64,000 nt of DNA. Origin: Aspidapion aeneum (taxonomy: Eukaryota > Arthropoda > Insecta > Coleoptera > Brentidae). The position numbers and the translations under genes are program-made. Shown here one piece after another: positions 53,080-64,000 of this stretch. The stretch covers positions 36,166,667 to 36,230,666 of the forward strand of contig OY755045.1 of NCBI GenBank assembly GCA_963576565.1, given 5' to 3'. Under the pieces are notes generated by a model that was not told the origin of the DNA, ran no database searches, and saw only the letters and a list, made by a program, of their open reading frames with translations. The stretch's first letter is position 1; each line of letters opens with the position of its first letter.

Positions 53080-55685
53080 TTTTATTTTTATTTAACAAAC
53101 ACTTTTGAAAAAACAATTTTAAAAAATACTGACAGCCGCTGATAAACACTTCATTGACATATCACAAATGACAATCTCGTTGAAGTTCACAGAATGCACC
53201 AGTGAGTAGAACTAGAGAGAGAAAGGTTACACTACCTACCATTTATTGTATGTTCTCACTCTAAAAAAACTCATAAAATTTTTGCCTCACTGTCCCATAT
53301 ACGTAATGTATAGCAGTGGCCGTTCCAGTTACTTCGTATATAATTCAATGCTTAACAAGCATGGTTCAAGGGTCATTCCACGCAAAGATAAATAGTCCAA
53401 AAGCCGAGGGCCAGACATAAGTTATGAGGACAGAATATGTCGGATAGAGTACCTAGCACTTATATGTAGTGAGAATATGTGTAGACTAAGAATAGGTGAA
53501 AACCGCATGTTTATAATACAACCCGTTTTCAAGCTAGTAGTATTTAAAAAGTCTATATTGAAAGCGGGCAATAACTTTTTTAGTAATGAAAATTAAATTT
53601 CGCCGTAAATTTTTTTAATTTAATTTCTTATGGAATGGCCTTGTTTTTATTAGTTTTTTGATATACGCATGGAATTTCCCTTAATATTTGAATAATTTTT
53701 TTTAATTTTTGATTTTTTTTTAAATTACCTTTTTATTTTTGATACCTAATTTTTTTAATTTGATAATTTTAAAATACTTTAAAACCACCTAAAAATTTAA
53801 AATAAAGAATAAAAACAAAAAACATAAAAAAAATACTAATAATATAAATAAACAAAAGTCATTCGAAAAATAAAAGCAATAGATAAAATTCAATTTGACT
53901 GACATTTTTTTATAAAAACCAATAAAAAGCAATTCACAACAAATTAACATTTAGATAATAAAAAAGTAGACTTTTCAAAAAACCCCTGTAGCTTTAAAAC
54001 GGCTTGTCACATGACCATACGTTATTATCCTTGAACTGCTCTTGAAAATCGAGCCTCTTTTTTCTCTTCTATCTGGGTACTTAAAACTCCCCCAAATTTG
54101 GAACACCCTGTACCTACAGTACCTACACTTTTTATTATGTATCGAGCATAATTATTAAGCAGGTACATTTTGTAAAATTTTAAGAATTTTGAAACTTGTT
54201 TAAATTTTTGAGAATTTAAAAAATATATAAAAATGTTTAGATTTTTGAGGCTTGTTGAACAATTATAAGAATTTTTACCCATAAAGAAATTTTGCTTTTC
54301 TATTTCTTCTTCTCAATTTTTGGCGATTTTTCTTACCATTTTTTGTCACGTTTAAATTAAAAAAAAACAATTTATAAAGGAGCTGAAATAACACCTAAAA
54401 AATTCATTTAACCGATTAACAAACTTTATACGTGTATGATCAACTTTAATACGAAATTAAAATTCTGCTAAACATCAGTTTTATTTCGACCATTTTCGTA
54501 GGATTTTATAGCGCCTTATGGCACGTAAAAGGGGTTCTTTCTTTCTTGTTTTTATTGTTTTAACATTTCCGGTGTGAAAACAAATAACGCTAAAATTTAA
54601 ATATAAATTTCTTACCAAACAATACTAGATGGGTATCACTAGAGACCCTGTATATATGAAATATGTTGAGGTATTTTTATAAAATATGTCATACACATAC
54701 AGTAAAAGATTTTGTCTGCAATGAAAACACGTACTTTTCTTGAATAAATTGAGTTTGAGTTTACCTTAAAACAATTTGTGTTGAATTAAAATATTTCTTT
54801 CTACTTGAAAGCAGCGTTTAATCTTGAAACGAGACTTTATTTATCTTTTTCAATTGTTTTGTTTCAGCATACTTCATTTTGTAACAAAGCAAATTGTCTT
54901 CATTTGAGTAATATTTTGCTTCCAGAGAAAACGGTGCCTTAGATTAATTCAGTTCCAATTTATAATAAAACAATTTCTGATTCAAAGAGGCAAGATATTT
55001 TTTCTGCCATATGAAGAAAATAGTCTCTTGGTTAATAGAAAAGCACAAATTATTTTACTTCAAACCAATTTGCTTTGATCTAAGACAATTTTTTTTACGT
55101 GTACAGGGTCTCCAAGTATCAAAATAATAAATAATAACTTTATTATTGTGATACTTTCGCAGAACTTTAAGCTGCATACTGACGATACTGCGGCGTTGCA
55201 ACAACAAGGCTTTCTTGAGTCAGGGCCAACTCTCAAAAGTTTTTCCCCTCGGACAATAAAATTTTGGCGCCCACATTAAAAAAAAATATTTGCAATTTCT
55301 CTTTGAAACCAATTTCTAATTGTAATATTTTCAAGGATGTTAACGCCCCTGGATCGTTTTGTCCAGATACACCGTAAGCTCAGGAACCTTATTTTTAGCC
55401 AAAAAGGGTTAAATTAAGAACATACTGAAACTACAAACATCTTTCCTAAATTAGAATAGATAGACTAGAAGGCATCGAAAAAAAATTATGATTTGTTTGA
55501 TCCAACTTTCAGTTATCTTTAAGAAGTGTATTTTTTCCTCTGTGAGGAACGCGTTAAAAAGACCGTATTGTATGGCAATTTGACCCAGATCTAGACGATC
55601 GTTTAGGTTTGGTATGTCCAAAATTCTATAAAAATATAGATTTCTTATAGAAGTTGGATTTCTTGAAAAAAAAATTCAAAATTTG
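53080..55685. other. intergenic, mostly unassigned
   Basis: Very AT-rich with no credible gene. GGTCATTCCACGC near 53374 and TATGGAATGGCC near 53629 could be inverted ends of a small element. ACACCCTGTACC (54101), GACCCTGTATAT (54647) and TACAGGGTCTCC (55103) look like single ends of CAGGG-type MITEs. Confidence 0.4.
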
Positions 55686-55689
55686 ATAC

Positions 55690-55862
55690 ATACCGATAAC
55701 TAATTGGGAAGTCCGCCATTTTGGAACCGCCATGTTTAAGTTTTTTTAAGTTTGAGTTAAAAATGATAACTAGCGGCTAGTAAAACCCCAAAGTTTCAAA
55801 TTGCATACTTATCGGCTCATAAATAGGAAACTTCGCCATTTTGGATCCGCCATTTTGATTTA
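55690..55862 (-). repeat. diverged inverted relative of the 238-bp tandem unit
   Basis: GTCCGCCATTTTGGAACCGC and CGCCATTTTGGATCCGCC, with CATAAATAGGAAA between them, mirror the GGCGGATCCAAAATGGCGGA words of the array at 5101-5975. It is one partial unit only. Confidence 0.7.
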
Positions 55863-56048
55863 TACATACTATTTTCTTGCTAATAAAATGGTTTTGAAAT
55901 TAACTATATTTTGCTTATTTCAAAACAAAATATTGTCACAAAACCTTTTTTCACTTTAGGCCAAAAATCAGACCCAAAAGCCCACTGTGCGCCGGTAGCT
56001 CAGGTCGCCCTGCCCTAAAGAAGTCCTAGCTTGGGCTAGATGTGTTAC

Positions 56049-56398
56049 CTAAAATGTGTTGTACCTTTGACTCCAGGGGTCGCCGTCCGAAACCAAGTGA
56101 CTTTGATTTAGACTATTTGAAAAAAAAATAAGTTCAGACTTACAATTCTCTGTACTCGTACTAATAACCCCATACTGATAATAATCAATGGGCGCAGGCG
56201 CCGGAGATGCGCCGTCCTGTTGTTCACCAGGCATCGGACTTAACGGCGCTTTCAGGTAACTGTTGGTGATTCCGCCATCTGAAGTAGGATAGGTGGCTAA
56301 AAGGCCACTCGGTATGCCGGCGGTGGAGTTGGGCTGACCCCAATCTCGGTCGCATTGCTGTTGGTAGACTGAAGGGTAGTCATAGTTGGGGTAAGGAC
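56049..56398 (-). CDS. FoxF: FoxF exon, C-terminal region with stop
   Basis: After TTCTTTCCAG it reads PYPNYDYPSVYQQQCDRDWG, then NSTAGIPSGLLATYPTSDGG, LKAPLSPMPGEQQDGASP and IDYYQYGVISTSTEN. It is rich in Y, P and S, as in FoxF activation regions. The frame continues through DGDPWSQRYNTF to a TAG at 56049-56051. A good donor GTAAGT at 56143-56138 would instead end this exon after STEN; I prefer the open version because no good acceptor in phase was found close by, but the last 30 residues are uncertain. Confidence 0.75.
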
Positions 56399-56439
56399 CT
56401 GGAAAGAACAGACAGTGATTGATTCATTGGCATAAAAGC

Positions 56440-56500
56440 AGAGGTGTATTTAGGAAAAAAATTTTGGGCGGCCCGAGACTACATTGATAAGTACTGTTTT
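56440..56500 (+). repeat. fragment of GTGTATTTAGG...GGGCGGCCCGAGAC repeat
   Basis: AGAGGTGTATTTAGGAAAAA, then TTTTGGGCGGCCCGAGAC has the same plan as the start of the element at 51955. It lies in a FoxF intron. Confidence 0.5.
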
Positions 56501-57099
56501 TTTTAAGCTCTTAAAAATGAAGTTACCAGATATTTGTGATACACCGTAGTATTTATTATACGAACGCTTTTTGAAAATAGGGACATTTTGGGTCAGTTAA
56601 GATAACAGAAAATTTGATAGCTGTTACCGTTATTTTTACTATGAATAACGAGAACATTCAGGGCAAAAAAGATATGTTTAGGAATACTAAAAATAAGCAT
56701 AACACAAACGTTAATTTAGTGGTTTCACACTCCTTCAACTTTTTTATTTATATTTGTTTATTTATTTTTATTAGATTCATGGCTTTTTAAAAACCAAACT
56801 AAAACTAACTAAAGTTCCGGGCACCGTTACCGTAAATATCAAAAAAGGAGCAAGAAGCTGCTAAAGCACAGACTCAGAAATAACAAATCCGGTAACAAAG
56901 TGTAAAATATGCGACTCAAAATGTCCCTGTTATCTTAAATTTAACAAACCTTTATATCTGGCTTATTTTATAAGATATTCTGAAAAAACATGTTCATGGT
57001 AACTTATTTTAGAGAAAAAAATGACGCTGTCAAAATTTTGACAGAGGGTGCAACTTTTGAGATATGTCATTTAAAACAAAAAGCTAAATACGCAACTAG

Positions 57100-57720
57100 A
57101 AATTATTTCCAAAATATAAGTTGCTTTAAATTGGTGATTATGCCAAAATTAGAGTCCGTATGGTTTCTGGAGATAAGAATAGCAACAAGGTAACCCCTAG
57201 GTCTCTCGTAGAGGCGACTAAAGGGGTCTCGAGCTACGAGTAAATGGGTACTCTGGTAACGGACGAGCTTTGTCCAGTATGTTAACAAAAAAAAATTAAA
57301 ATTGGTAACCTTTGAGATCACACCAGATAACATCGACGGCAATTGGGATGAGTTAACGATTCTCTGAATGGTTACATGGGACAGGGTATATGGAGTGCCG
57401 ATTTTGAGCTAGCAGCTAGCGCGTGCACATTGTGACTATCTGAACCCTGTTTATTATGTCAAGAGGTTTATAATCCATTAGTAGTCTAAGGCTTATGTGG
57501 CATTATGTGGTATATCATGATGGCTAAGTTTCTAGCCTAAAATATACTTTGAAGTCTACTGGGTTCTTGATAATCAAAGGTTCTATTTACTAGATACTAT
57601 TTAAATTATTATCTGAGTCGAACACAGTAGGTACGTGGTGCAGAACGGGCCCAGAAAGGCGTGCCCAGGTGCCAGGTTAGATCTTTTAGGAACCGCCACT
57701 ACCGTACAATCAATCGTGCC
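57100..57720. other. unassigned GC-richer block in a FoxF intron
   Basis: 57180-57250 (GTAACCCCTAGGTCTCTCG, then GAGGCGACTAAAGGGGTCTC) is GC-rich with short internal symmetry (CTCTCGTAGAGG). I do not recognise it. It might be the untranslated end of a LINE; no coding frame supports that. Confidence 0.3.
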
Positions 57721-57726
57721 AAAATT

Positions 57727-58292
57727 AAATACTCTGCCAATATATGGGCACCTAAGCTCACACTAGGTTCTATAGATGTAGAGTACGGGTAAGCTAATAT
57801 AACTAAAAACTTAAATATATTTTATTCAACTCCAAACTCAATTACCTATCGTTTGATACCACACAAGCCATGTTTTAAGTTAAACTCTAATTTTTGATGA
57901 AATCTACCCCCACCCTTTGTTAAAAAAACTAAAATATGTTTTGTCTAACTCCAGACACAATTACCTTTCGTTTGATATCACACATGCCATATTTTCACTT
58001 AATCTCTAATTTTTTAAATCTACCCCCACCCTTTTTTTTTAAACTAAAATTAATTTTGTTTAACTCCAGACTCAATTACCTTTCGTTTGATATCACACAC
58101 GCCATATTTTCACATAAACTCTAATTTTTGAAATCTACCCCCACCCTCTTATTTGGCTTGTGCACGGTGGATTTTGTTCATTTTTAAATGGGACCATCTC
58201 GACGCAAGATCCAGCCAAGATACCTAATTTCATTAAAATCGGACAAGCGGTTTTTGAGTTATGCGCGTTGGTCGTTACAGACAGACAGACAT

Positions 58293-58326
<34 letters not shown>

Positions 58327-58464
58327 GGCGCAACAAAAAAGTTTCAAAATCATCTGAAACGCAAAGATATATAAAAATTTTTGAAATCAAAGCAACTTTT
58401 TTTTTCTCGAAAAAATTAGGATCACTATAGCTCACACTACTATAGTATAGTAGTAGTGTGAGCT
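57727..58464 (-). mobile_element. family B element with hairpin ends, copy 2
   Basis: Inverted relative to copy 1. It begins near CTCTGCCAATATATGGGCAC, then CTAAGCTCACACTAG. It then has three tandem units with ATCTACCCCCACCC (57901, 58017 and 58133), a (CAGA)n microsatellite, and the terminal hairpin TAGCTCACACTACTATAG facing TATAGTAGTAGTGTGAGCTA at 58430-58464. It is highly similar to copy 1 throughout. Confidence 0.85.
58281..58326. repeat. (CAGA)n microsatellite in family B copy 2
   Basis: About eleven CAGA units with one CATA variant. The counterpart in copy 1 is the TCTG run at 42610-42660. Confidence 0.9.
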
Positions 58465-58647
58465 AAAATATTCAAAAATGGCTTTTTAGAATTTAAAAGA
58501 AAATCTGTTTTTGAATAAAATTGGAAAATCTGTTTTATAATAAGAAATATCAAAACCAAAATGTTTTATCAAAACTTTCACAACGTCTGTTTTTCCTTGA
58601 AATAAAAAGTATTTACAGAATTTAAATATCCAGGAAATGACACTCAC

Positions 58648-58854
58648 CTGATGTAACAGATGTAACCTGCGGAGGTGGTGTGTTATAAGAACAAGTCGAA
58701 TAATCCTGCGATTGTACCAAAGTTTGATGATCCGGATATCCAGTTTGATTGACCATGGAGCTCATGTTGTTAGCAAAAAAGGAACCTGGATGGTACTGGG
58801 GTTTCATTGCTTGGCATTTTCGTCTAAACCCTCGGGGTCTTCTTCTAAAGGAAC
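58648..58854 (-). CDS. FoxF: FoxF exon, end of forkhead and FoxF extension
   Basis: After CCTTAG the frame completes a glycine, then SFRRRPRGFRRKCQAMKPQY, then GSFFANNMSSMVNQTGYPDH and STCSYNTPPPQVTSVTS before GTGAGT. SFRRRPRGFRRKCQA closes the second wing of the domain and is diagnostic of FoxF. The rest is low-complexity activation-type sequence. Confidence 0.94.
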
Positions 58855-58991
58855 CTAAGGACAATCAAAAGTTTGTTTTATTTCCCTTTTGTTAGTTTTG
58901 GTGGATTTTGATTTTGTTCACCAAAACCAAACCAAATCAAACCTACCAATATTTTTCAGATATTTTTCTAGAAAATCCAAATTTTATATTA

Positions 58992-59201
<210 letters not shown>

Positions 59202-59685
59202 TCAAGTAAAATGGCTGACGGATTATAGAACATTGACGGATTATATTTAATGGTAGTTCTTCATGAAAGAAAAAAAGTAATTTTATAATACCTAAACAGT
59301 TTTTTACAGTTAGATTTTATTTCAAGTTTAATAAAAACCTGGAAAAAATACAAATAAACAAACAGGGGTTGAAGATCTTGGGTTGACCAAAATTAAAGTA
59401 GTTGCATGCAAGATGGTCGCTGTTGTTCCAGTTAAACAATTTGTTCTCTGGTTTAGAAATGTCAAATGCTTGTTAACCGCTGTTTTTGTTTAATTGGTTT
59501 TTGCCGGTTTTTTAAATTAAGTTTGAGATAAAACCTGTTGAAAGCTTTTTGGGATTTTTCCATTAAAACTCTGAAATTTTATTTCTTTTCTCACAAAAAC
59601 AATAAGAAAACGGTAAAGTGTTGCCCAAGATAAGCCTATTTTAAACTTTTTAAATAAAATTGGTGTTTAGAATAAGATAAATAGT

Positions 59686-60171
59686 TTTATATACGACTGT
59701 CTTGTAAAAGGGGGTTTTGCGCACGGAGAACACGATCTGAAAATGGCATTTTGCGCACGCTGTGTGCAAAACGTTTTGCACATGCTTATGTCATTTTTGC
59801 GCACGTCTATGTCATTTCTGCATACGGGTCTCCCGTCATTGTGATTTTTGTTGTTGTCACCCATCAATATAAGTTGGTTTAGTTCCGTAGCAACCGTCAC
59901 TGCTCGTATGTTTTGTTGATTAGATACGTCAAAAAATTGTTGAATTTTTAAAGTTTTGTTGTAAAAATGTCGGAAATAAAAACAAGTTAAATTAAAATTT
60001 GATTTTTCTTTCTTTATTAGCAGTCGTATAAAAAATATTGTAAAAAACTCGTTTGAAAACCTCTTTGCACACTCCCTCGACTAGTAGACCTCGCCTTCGG
60101 CTCGGTCTACCAAACTGTCTCGATCGTGTGCAAAGAGTCGTTTTCAAACCTTGTTGTTTAAATAACTATTT
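59686..60171 (-). repeat. family C foldback element, copy 2
   Basis: Inverted near-identical copy of 1030-1487. It differs by an added inner hairpin at 60090-60113 (TAGACCTCGCC, loop TTC, GGCTCGGTCTA) that lengthens the terminal stem around 60050-60155, and by a 20-bp rather than 22-bp central palindrome (59762-59781). The same cysteine-bearing short open frame is present on the minus strand. Confidence 0.8.
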
Positions 60172-60389
60172 AAGTTTAGTTCGGTAAGTCCTAATCCCTA
60201 ACGTTAAAATTATAGTTATTTCTTTACTCTTTATAAAAATAACATAAACCTATGCAAGCAAAACTACTTCAACTTTTTCCTCCGATTTCCATCTATGAAA
60301 GTCAATGCAGCTTTTAACATAATAATCCGAAAATAATGCAATCCGATGAGAAAAAAAAAGGGTTTCGAAAATTTTTTAAAAACATGCTA

Positions 60390-60582
60390 CAGTGGTGACT
60401 CGATAATCCGTACACGCGATATTCCGGATGCTTCGGTAGTCCGAATAGCCTTAGCAGTCCATAGAGGTAATCGGTAATCTGGATTTTTTTTTTGTTATTT
60501 AAAAAATGTTCCCAACAATCCGGATTCCTTAATAATTCGGATCGGCCGGTTTTAATTGATCCGGATTATCGACTCACCATTG
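60390..60582. mobile_element. 193-bp pogo-type MITE
   Basis: TA-flanked. The left end CAGTGGTGACTCGATAATCC and the right end GGATTATCGACTCACCATTG are inverted with two differences. AATCCGGAT-type words recur inside. The ends are of the pogo/Tigger type. Confidence 0.85.
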
Positions 60583-61825
60583 TATTTGAAAACAAATTGA
60601 TCATAAGCAATACATTTAAAAAAATTTCTTCAAAAGGAACATTATTCAAAAACATTTTCTTTAAACGGAAATTTGTTTGAAAACATTTTCCTCACAAACA
60701 TTAGACAAAAGCATTTATTCGAGAAAAAAATTTTGAATAAAATTTGAACTTTGACAATTTTTCGAAAAATTAATTCCTTAGATAAGGTCTACAGTTAGGA
60801 TGCACAATAGCCTAGGTAAGCTGGAGTCACAATCGAAGAGTTTTAGTTGGTAGGAATCCGACACTTCCCGGCCTCTCCTGGTAGAGAAGAAATTACTCTG
60901 GCAGGAAAGTAGACTGGGTGTCTTAGCAAAATTTCTTCTTAAGACCGTTGGAAAAAAAAAGTTCTCCAGTCCTCGTTTTACAAAGTCGAATCGTTGTTAT
61001 CCTAATCTATGTCAATTGATCGCAAACGTATCGTAACCTGTCGATTGGGGACATTTTATTTTAAGGAAAAAGGTTAGGAGAACACCTTACACAAGAAGGA
61101 AAGGACAAGCTAATTTAAGAAAATAATTTTTAAAGAAAATATTTTGAGAGAAATCTCCCTTTGAAGAAAATTTTTTCGAACAAACTTCCGTTCGAAAGAA
61201 ATTAAAACAGTTTTCCCTTCAAAGAAAATATTTTCGAACTATTTTCCGTACAAACAAAATTCGAAAAAACTTCCGCGACGCAAAAAAATTTCGGTTTATT
61301 ACTTCTTACACAAACGAAAAGTAATTTTTGTTAGAGATACAAAAATATATTTTATTAAAAGACAAGTTAATCTCATAGCGACTTTTTAATTTGACAAAGT
61401 TTGATAAGGTAAGCAATCTTATTGGATCAGAACTGTAAACACCTCTATAAATGCCTGTGGCAAACAAATAAAAATCTACAAATATAGGCCAATAGCAATA
61501 AACAAATAAGGGTTTTGAAATGTTCAATCAGGTGGAAAAGGTTTCTCATAACTGCCCTTGATATATTTACGTCTCGGAATAAAAAATGTAGCCGTGGCTT
61601 TCGTGATTTACCTAGTCCGTGAACTAAAGTACATTTTTATTTTTTTGAGGATTGCTTGAATTTTTAGAGATATACAAGTTTTAACTTTATAATTTAAAAC
61701 ATATTTGCATAATAAAACATTTTAATTTTATGTGTCCTTATTAATGTTTAAACCTTAGCAAAAATTGTTTATAGGGATACCTACTAAAAAATAAATGTAA
61801 TGCACATAGCTTCTTTGCGCACGGA

Positions 61826-61993
61826 CACAGCCCCCTCAAATTAACAAGCCCGATCCTTCTTTGAAATACAACACTGTCGATGGCTGGTATTTCCATTATT
61901 TTCTTGTCAGCCTGTATATATATTTTTTTTCAGTCAGCCATCGAAACTGTTGGTATTCAAAGTAGAATCAGGCTTGATATAAAGGGGGCTGTG
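61826..61993. mobile_element. 168-bp hairpin MITE
   Basis: The left arm CACAGCCCCCTCAAATTAAC, then CTTCTTTGAAATACAACACT, then GTCGATGGCTGG is mirrored by CAGCCATCGAAACTGTTGGT, then ATTCAAAGTAGAATCAGGCT and AAAGGGGGCTGTGG. The arms are ~65-70 bp around a short AT-rich loop. Confidence 0.85.
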
Positions 61994-62112
61994 GCGAGGA
62001 GTATCTGAATCATCTTGAATTTTGGCATTTACTTTGTTGTTTGAAAAACATTAACTATACCTACAGCATGAAAATATATAACTTGTTGCAAAAATAAAAT
62101 TAATATACTAAC

Positions 62113-62350
62113 CTTTGTTGCAAAAATGAATATATCTCACTTAATGTCAATCTTTTAGTTGGACTGTGCTGTATCGCCATAACAATCAAGGCTATGTAGG
62201 AGTAAGGAGGTTTCTCCTGTCTTCTGACACCTGATGATGATTTTTTATCTGAACTTGAGGGTTTTTGATCGTCGTGTGAGCTCGTTGATTCGGGAGAGGC
62301 AAGGGGATGTTGAGAAGTTGGTGTGGCAGCTTCATTTGGGAGGATGACAC
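62113..62350 (-). CDS. FoxF: FoxF exon, leader and first half of forkhead domain
   Basis: After CTTCTTACAG it reads [20 protein letters not shown], then [20 protein letters not shown], then [38 protein letters not shown] and a split arginine codon. [11 protein letters not shown] and LTLSEIY are forkhead signatures; the S/P/D-rich leader is typical of Fox N-termini. It begins two bases into a split codon, so an upstream exon is required. Confidence 0.96.
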
Positions 62351-62404
62351 CTGTAAGAAGTTTGAATTAGAAACACACACTAGCTGCAATATTAAACTCA
62401 ATTT

Positions 62405-62655
62405 TCACCTTCCTAGCACGCGCAACAATGGCTAGAAAAGATATTGTTTTCGACGAAAAAATATTTTTGAGAAAATGCGTTATTTGGGTTTATTTTAATA
62501 TATCTTAGAAATATCCATGTGTATGTATGTCTGTCCGCAACACAATACCTCCAAAACCGATTTTCATAAAATTTTCTAATAAAATAGTGTATAATCCTGT
62601 AAAGAGCTAATTAGATTTGGAGTTGGAGTGTGAAGTGCACTTGGAATATGCTAAT
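62405..62655 (+). mobile_element. family A MITE copy 6, partial
   Basis: Starts CACCTTCCTAGCACGCGCAA, then ATGGCTAGAAAAG, followed by GTCCGCAACACAATACCTCC, CCGATTTTCATAAAATTTTC and AAGAGCTAATTAGATTTGG. The right end is lost or replaced. It is more diverged than the other copies. Confidence 0.75.
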
Positions 62656-63037
62656 GGGCTGGGTGTTTTGATGTGATTCAGTTGTTTACTGCAGAAAAAT
62701 TGGGTTACCGAACAATGCGACTCAGGGCCCCCGGGTTTTAAACAACTTTGTGGGAGCTCATCCGCATTAGATATATCGTTTAAAAAGACTGAGTTAGTGC
62801 GACAAAAGAAATGTATAATCGTGAATGATACGGTAATTCTGGTGGATGCTTGGCACCTGTTGCTTATATCTAGTGGGTGCTAAGCCCCTGTGTAACCACG
62901 TAGTCAGCGACCCTGAACCGACGGCAATCTGACCATAATTGCAGGGCTATTGCTTCGCTGCGCTGGCTGGTAGGAGGAGTACAGAGTCGAATTAAGCATT
63001 TAACACGCCGTACGATATCGTTTTATCAGCTAGGATA
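62656..63037. other. unassigned sequence, moderately GC-rich
   Basis: 62680-63030 has higher GC than its surroundings (GACTCAGGGCCCCCGGG, GCTTCGCTGCGCTGGCTGG), without a clear frame. It may belong to the duplicated block that follows or to an unidentified retroelement. Confidence 0.35.
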
Positions 63038-63191
63038 ATGCCAATCACATATAAAAAATTGGCAGAACTGAAGGAGGTAACCCGAGAAGAAGTGCCTACA
63101 TTTAAGGGTGAACTAATGACTCGTCTTATACCCGAGTTTTTGGCGAGAGCCCGAAAACTACGTTCAGGAGGAGGGGCACTATCTACACGAC
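63038..63191 (+). other. coding-like block, copy 1, ending in a splice donor
   Basis: From ATG 63038 the frame reads MPITYKKLAELKEVTREEVP, then TFKGELMTRLIPEFLARARK, then LRSGGGALSTR, up to the donor GTAAGT at 63192. It is hydrophilic and helix-like, and is preceded by TTTTATCAG. A near-identical block starts 843 bp further on. The family is not recognised. It could be an exon of a plus-strand gene or part of a repeated element. Confidence 0.4.
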
Positions 63192-63199
63192 GTAAGTTT

Positions 63200-63470
63200 T
63201 CCTAACTTTCCACGATATTGGAGTAAAATTATGTCGACACATATTTCATGGGAGTTGCAAAAATCCTAACTGGTTCAAGTTTTATTGCAGTGTAGCTTGA
63301 AAATTTGGTCCACGATATTGGAGTCAAATTTTTTCAAAACGGTTTTCATGGGATCTGTATATACTAACAGTTTCAAGTTTGACTGCTGTTTAGTTTGACA
63401 TTTTCTCCGCGATAGTGAAGCAAAATTTTTTCGACTGATTCAGGTTTAATTTTGGTTTAGGCAATATAGG
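63200..63470 (+). repeat. ~100-bp tandem repeat, about three units
   Basis: Units share CCACGATATTGGAGTAAAAT or close forms, TTTCATGGGA, CTAAC-GGTTCAAGTTT and TTGCAGTGTAGCTTGA. They start at about 63209, 63310 and 63406 with increasing divergence. They lie between the two coding-like blocks. Confidence 0.7.
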
Positions 63471-63884
63471 CAAAGCTTATTTAAGACCAATGGAAATACA
63501 GATAACACTAGTTATTGTTTACCAGAGGTTCTAGTTTTGGCGATGAAAGAGCATGGAACCAAGCACTGCTTTTAGGGCAAGGCTAAAAACTTGCCTTTTC
63601 CTGCTAAAAATAAAGACTAAGCAGTAATTATTGTCTATGAAAAACCTGACAAACTAGCAAAATTAAAAAATATAAGAACTTTAATATATATATATATTAA
63701 TATAGGGATATCCAATTTTAGAATAAAATTTTAAATACCTTTTTTAAAGGTTTGTAATATTTCTACTTTATCCTAATTATTAAGAATCCTGAGGCATTGT
63801 GCAAACTGAACTAAAATTATTGAAGTTTTTATTATACATTTACAAATGACGATATGAAAGTTGTAATACCGGTTAAGACAATTC

Positions 63885-64000
63885 AAACCACATATCAAAA
63901 ATTGGCAGAACTGAAGGAGGTAACCCGAGAAGAAGTGCCTACATTTAAGGGTGAACTAATGGCTCGTCTTATACCCGAGTTTTTGGCGAGATCCCGAAAA
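63885..64000 (+). other. coding-like block, copy 2, cut by window end
   Basis: Reads TYQKLAELKEVTREEVPTFK, then GELMARLIPEFLARSRK to the last base. Across about 100 bp it differs from copy 1 at very few positions, at least two of them changing the amino acid (threonine to alanine, alanine to serine). The ATG of copy 1 is not present here. Confidence 0.4.

Noticed and set aside
56026..56048. Separate short terminal FoxF exon after a 95-bp intron (donor at 56143)
   Set aside because: It would add only a few residues; the open read-through to the stop at 56049 needs no extra intron. Kept as an alternative only.
58622..58864. Using the methionine just upstream of the FoxF exon at 58854 as a gene start
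   Set aside because: That codon lies in the intron; the CCTTAG acceptor and the continuation of the forkhead domain from 59021 show an internal exon.

Overview
The window looks like AT-rich, repeat-dense insect nuclear DNA. Short exons carry canonical GT-AG introns, there is no operon structure, and introns are filled with RTE, jockey, mariner, pogo-like, hAT-like and Harbinger-like elements, many foldback or MITE-type repeats, and long AT and TG microsatellites. The order of insect (beetle, bug or other) cannot be fixed from the sequence alone.

Four cellular genes can be supported. (1) A plus-strand membrane adenylate cyclase, of which only the 3' half lies here: ten exons from 3565 to 23246. 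They encode part of the second six-helix membrane block, a linker helix and the C2 catalytic domain. (2) A plus-strand three-exon gene of unknown function (41008-45138) encoding a 139-residue protein. (3) A minus-strand three-exon gene (53079-51722) encoding a 152-residue THAP zinc-finger protein. (4) A minus-strand FoxF/biniou-type forkhead gene (62350-56049), with all of the DNA-binding domain present and only the N-terminal exon(s) missing.

Layout: 1-3564 holds repeats (family C copy 1 and a ~165-bp inverted/tandem satellite). 3565-23250 is the adenylate cyclase; its introns hold a 238-bp tandem array, an almost intact RTE retrotransposon, a 2.2-kb TIR element, a foldback of CGTAATTTTGTCGA-like units and a jockey relic nested in a family-A MITE. 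23250-41000 has no recognised gene. It contains a 5.8-kb inverted-repeat structure (26221-32022), several MITEs, a MADF-bearing element and a perfect minimal hammerhead ribozyme (minus strand, 37981-38028). 41000-45140 is the small novel gene, its second intron crowded with elements. 45500-49000 holds a pogo-like element, a deleted mariner and nested family-A insertions. 49000-56000 holds the THAP gene and otherwise mostly unassigned AT-rich DNA. 56049-62350 is FoxF, with family B and family C second copies in its introns. 62400-64000 has a family-A fragment and a duplicated coding-like block that runs off the window.

The cellular genes show no evident functional link. The most interesting non-gene signals are the hammerhead ribozyme, the giant foldback, the family B element whose ends are themselves hairpins, the AT-centred 98-bp perfect inverted repeat, and a duplicated splice-acceptor segment in the last adenylate cyclase intron.
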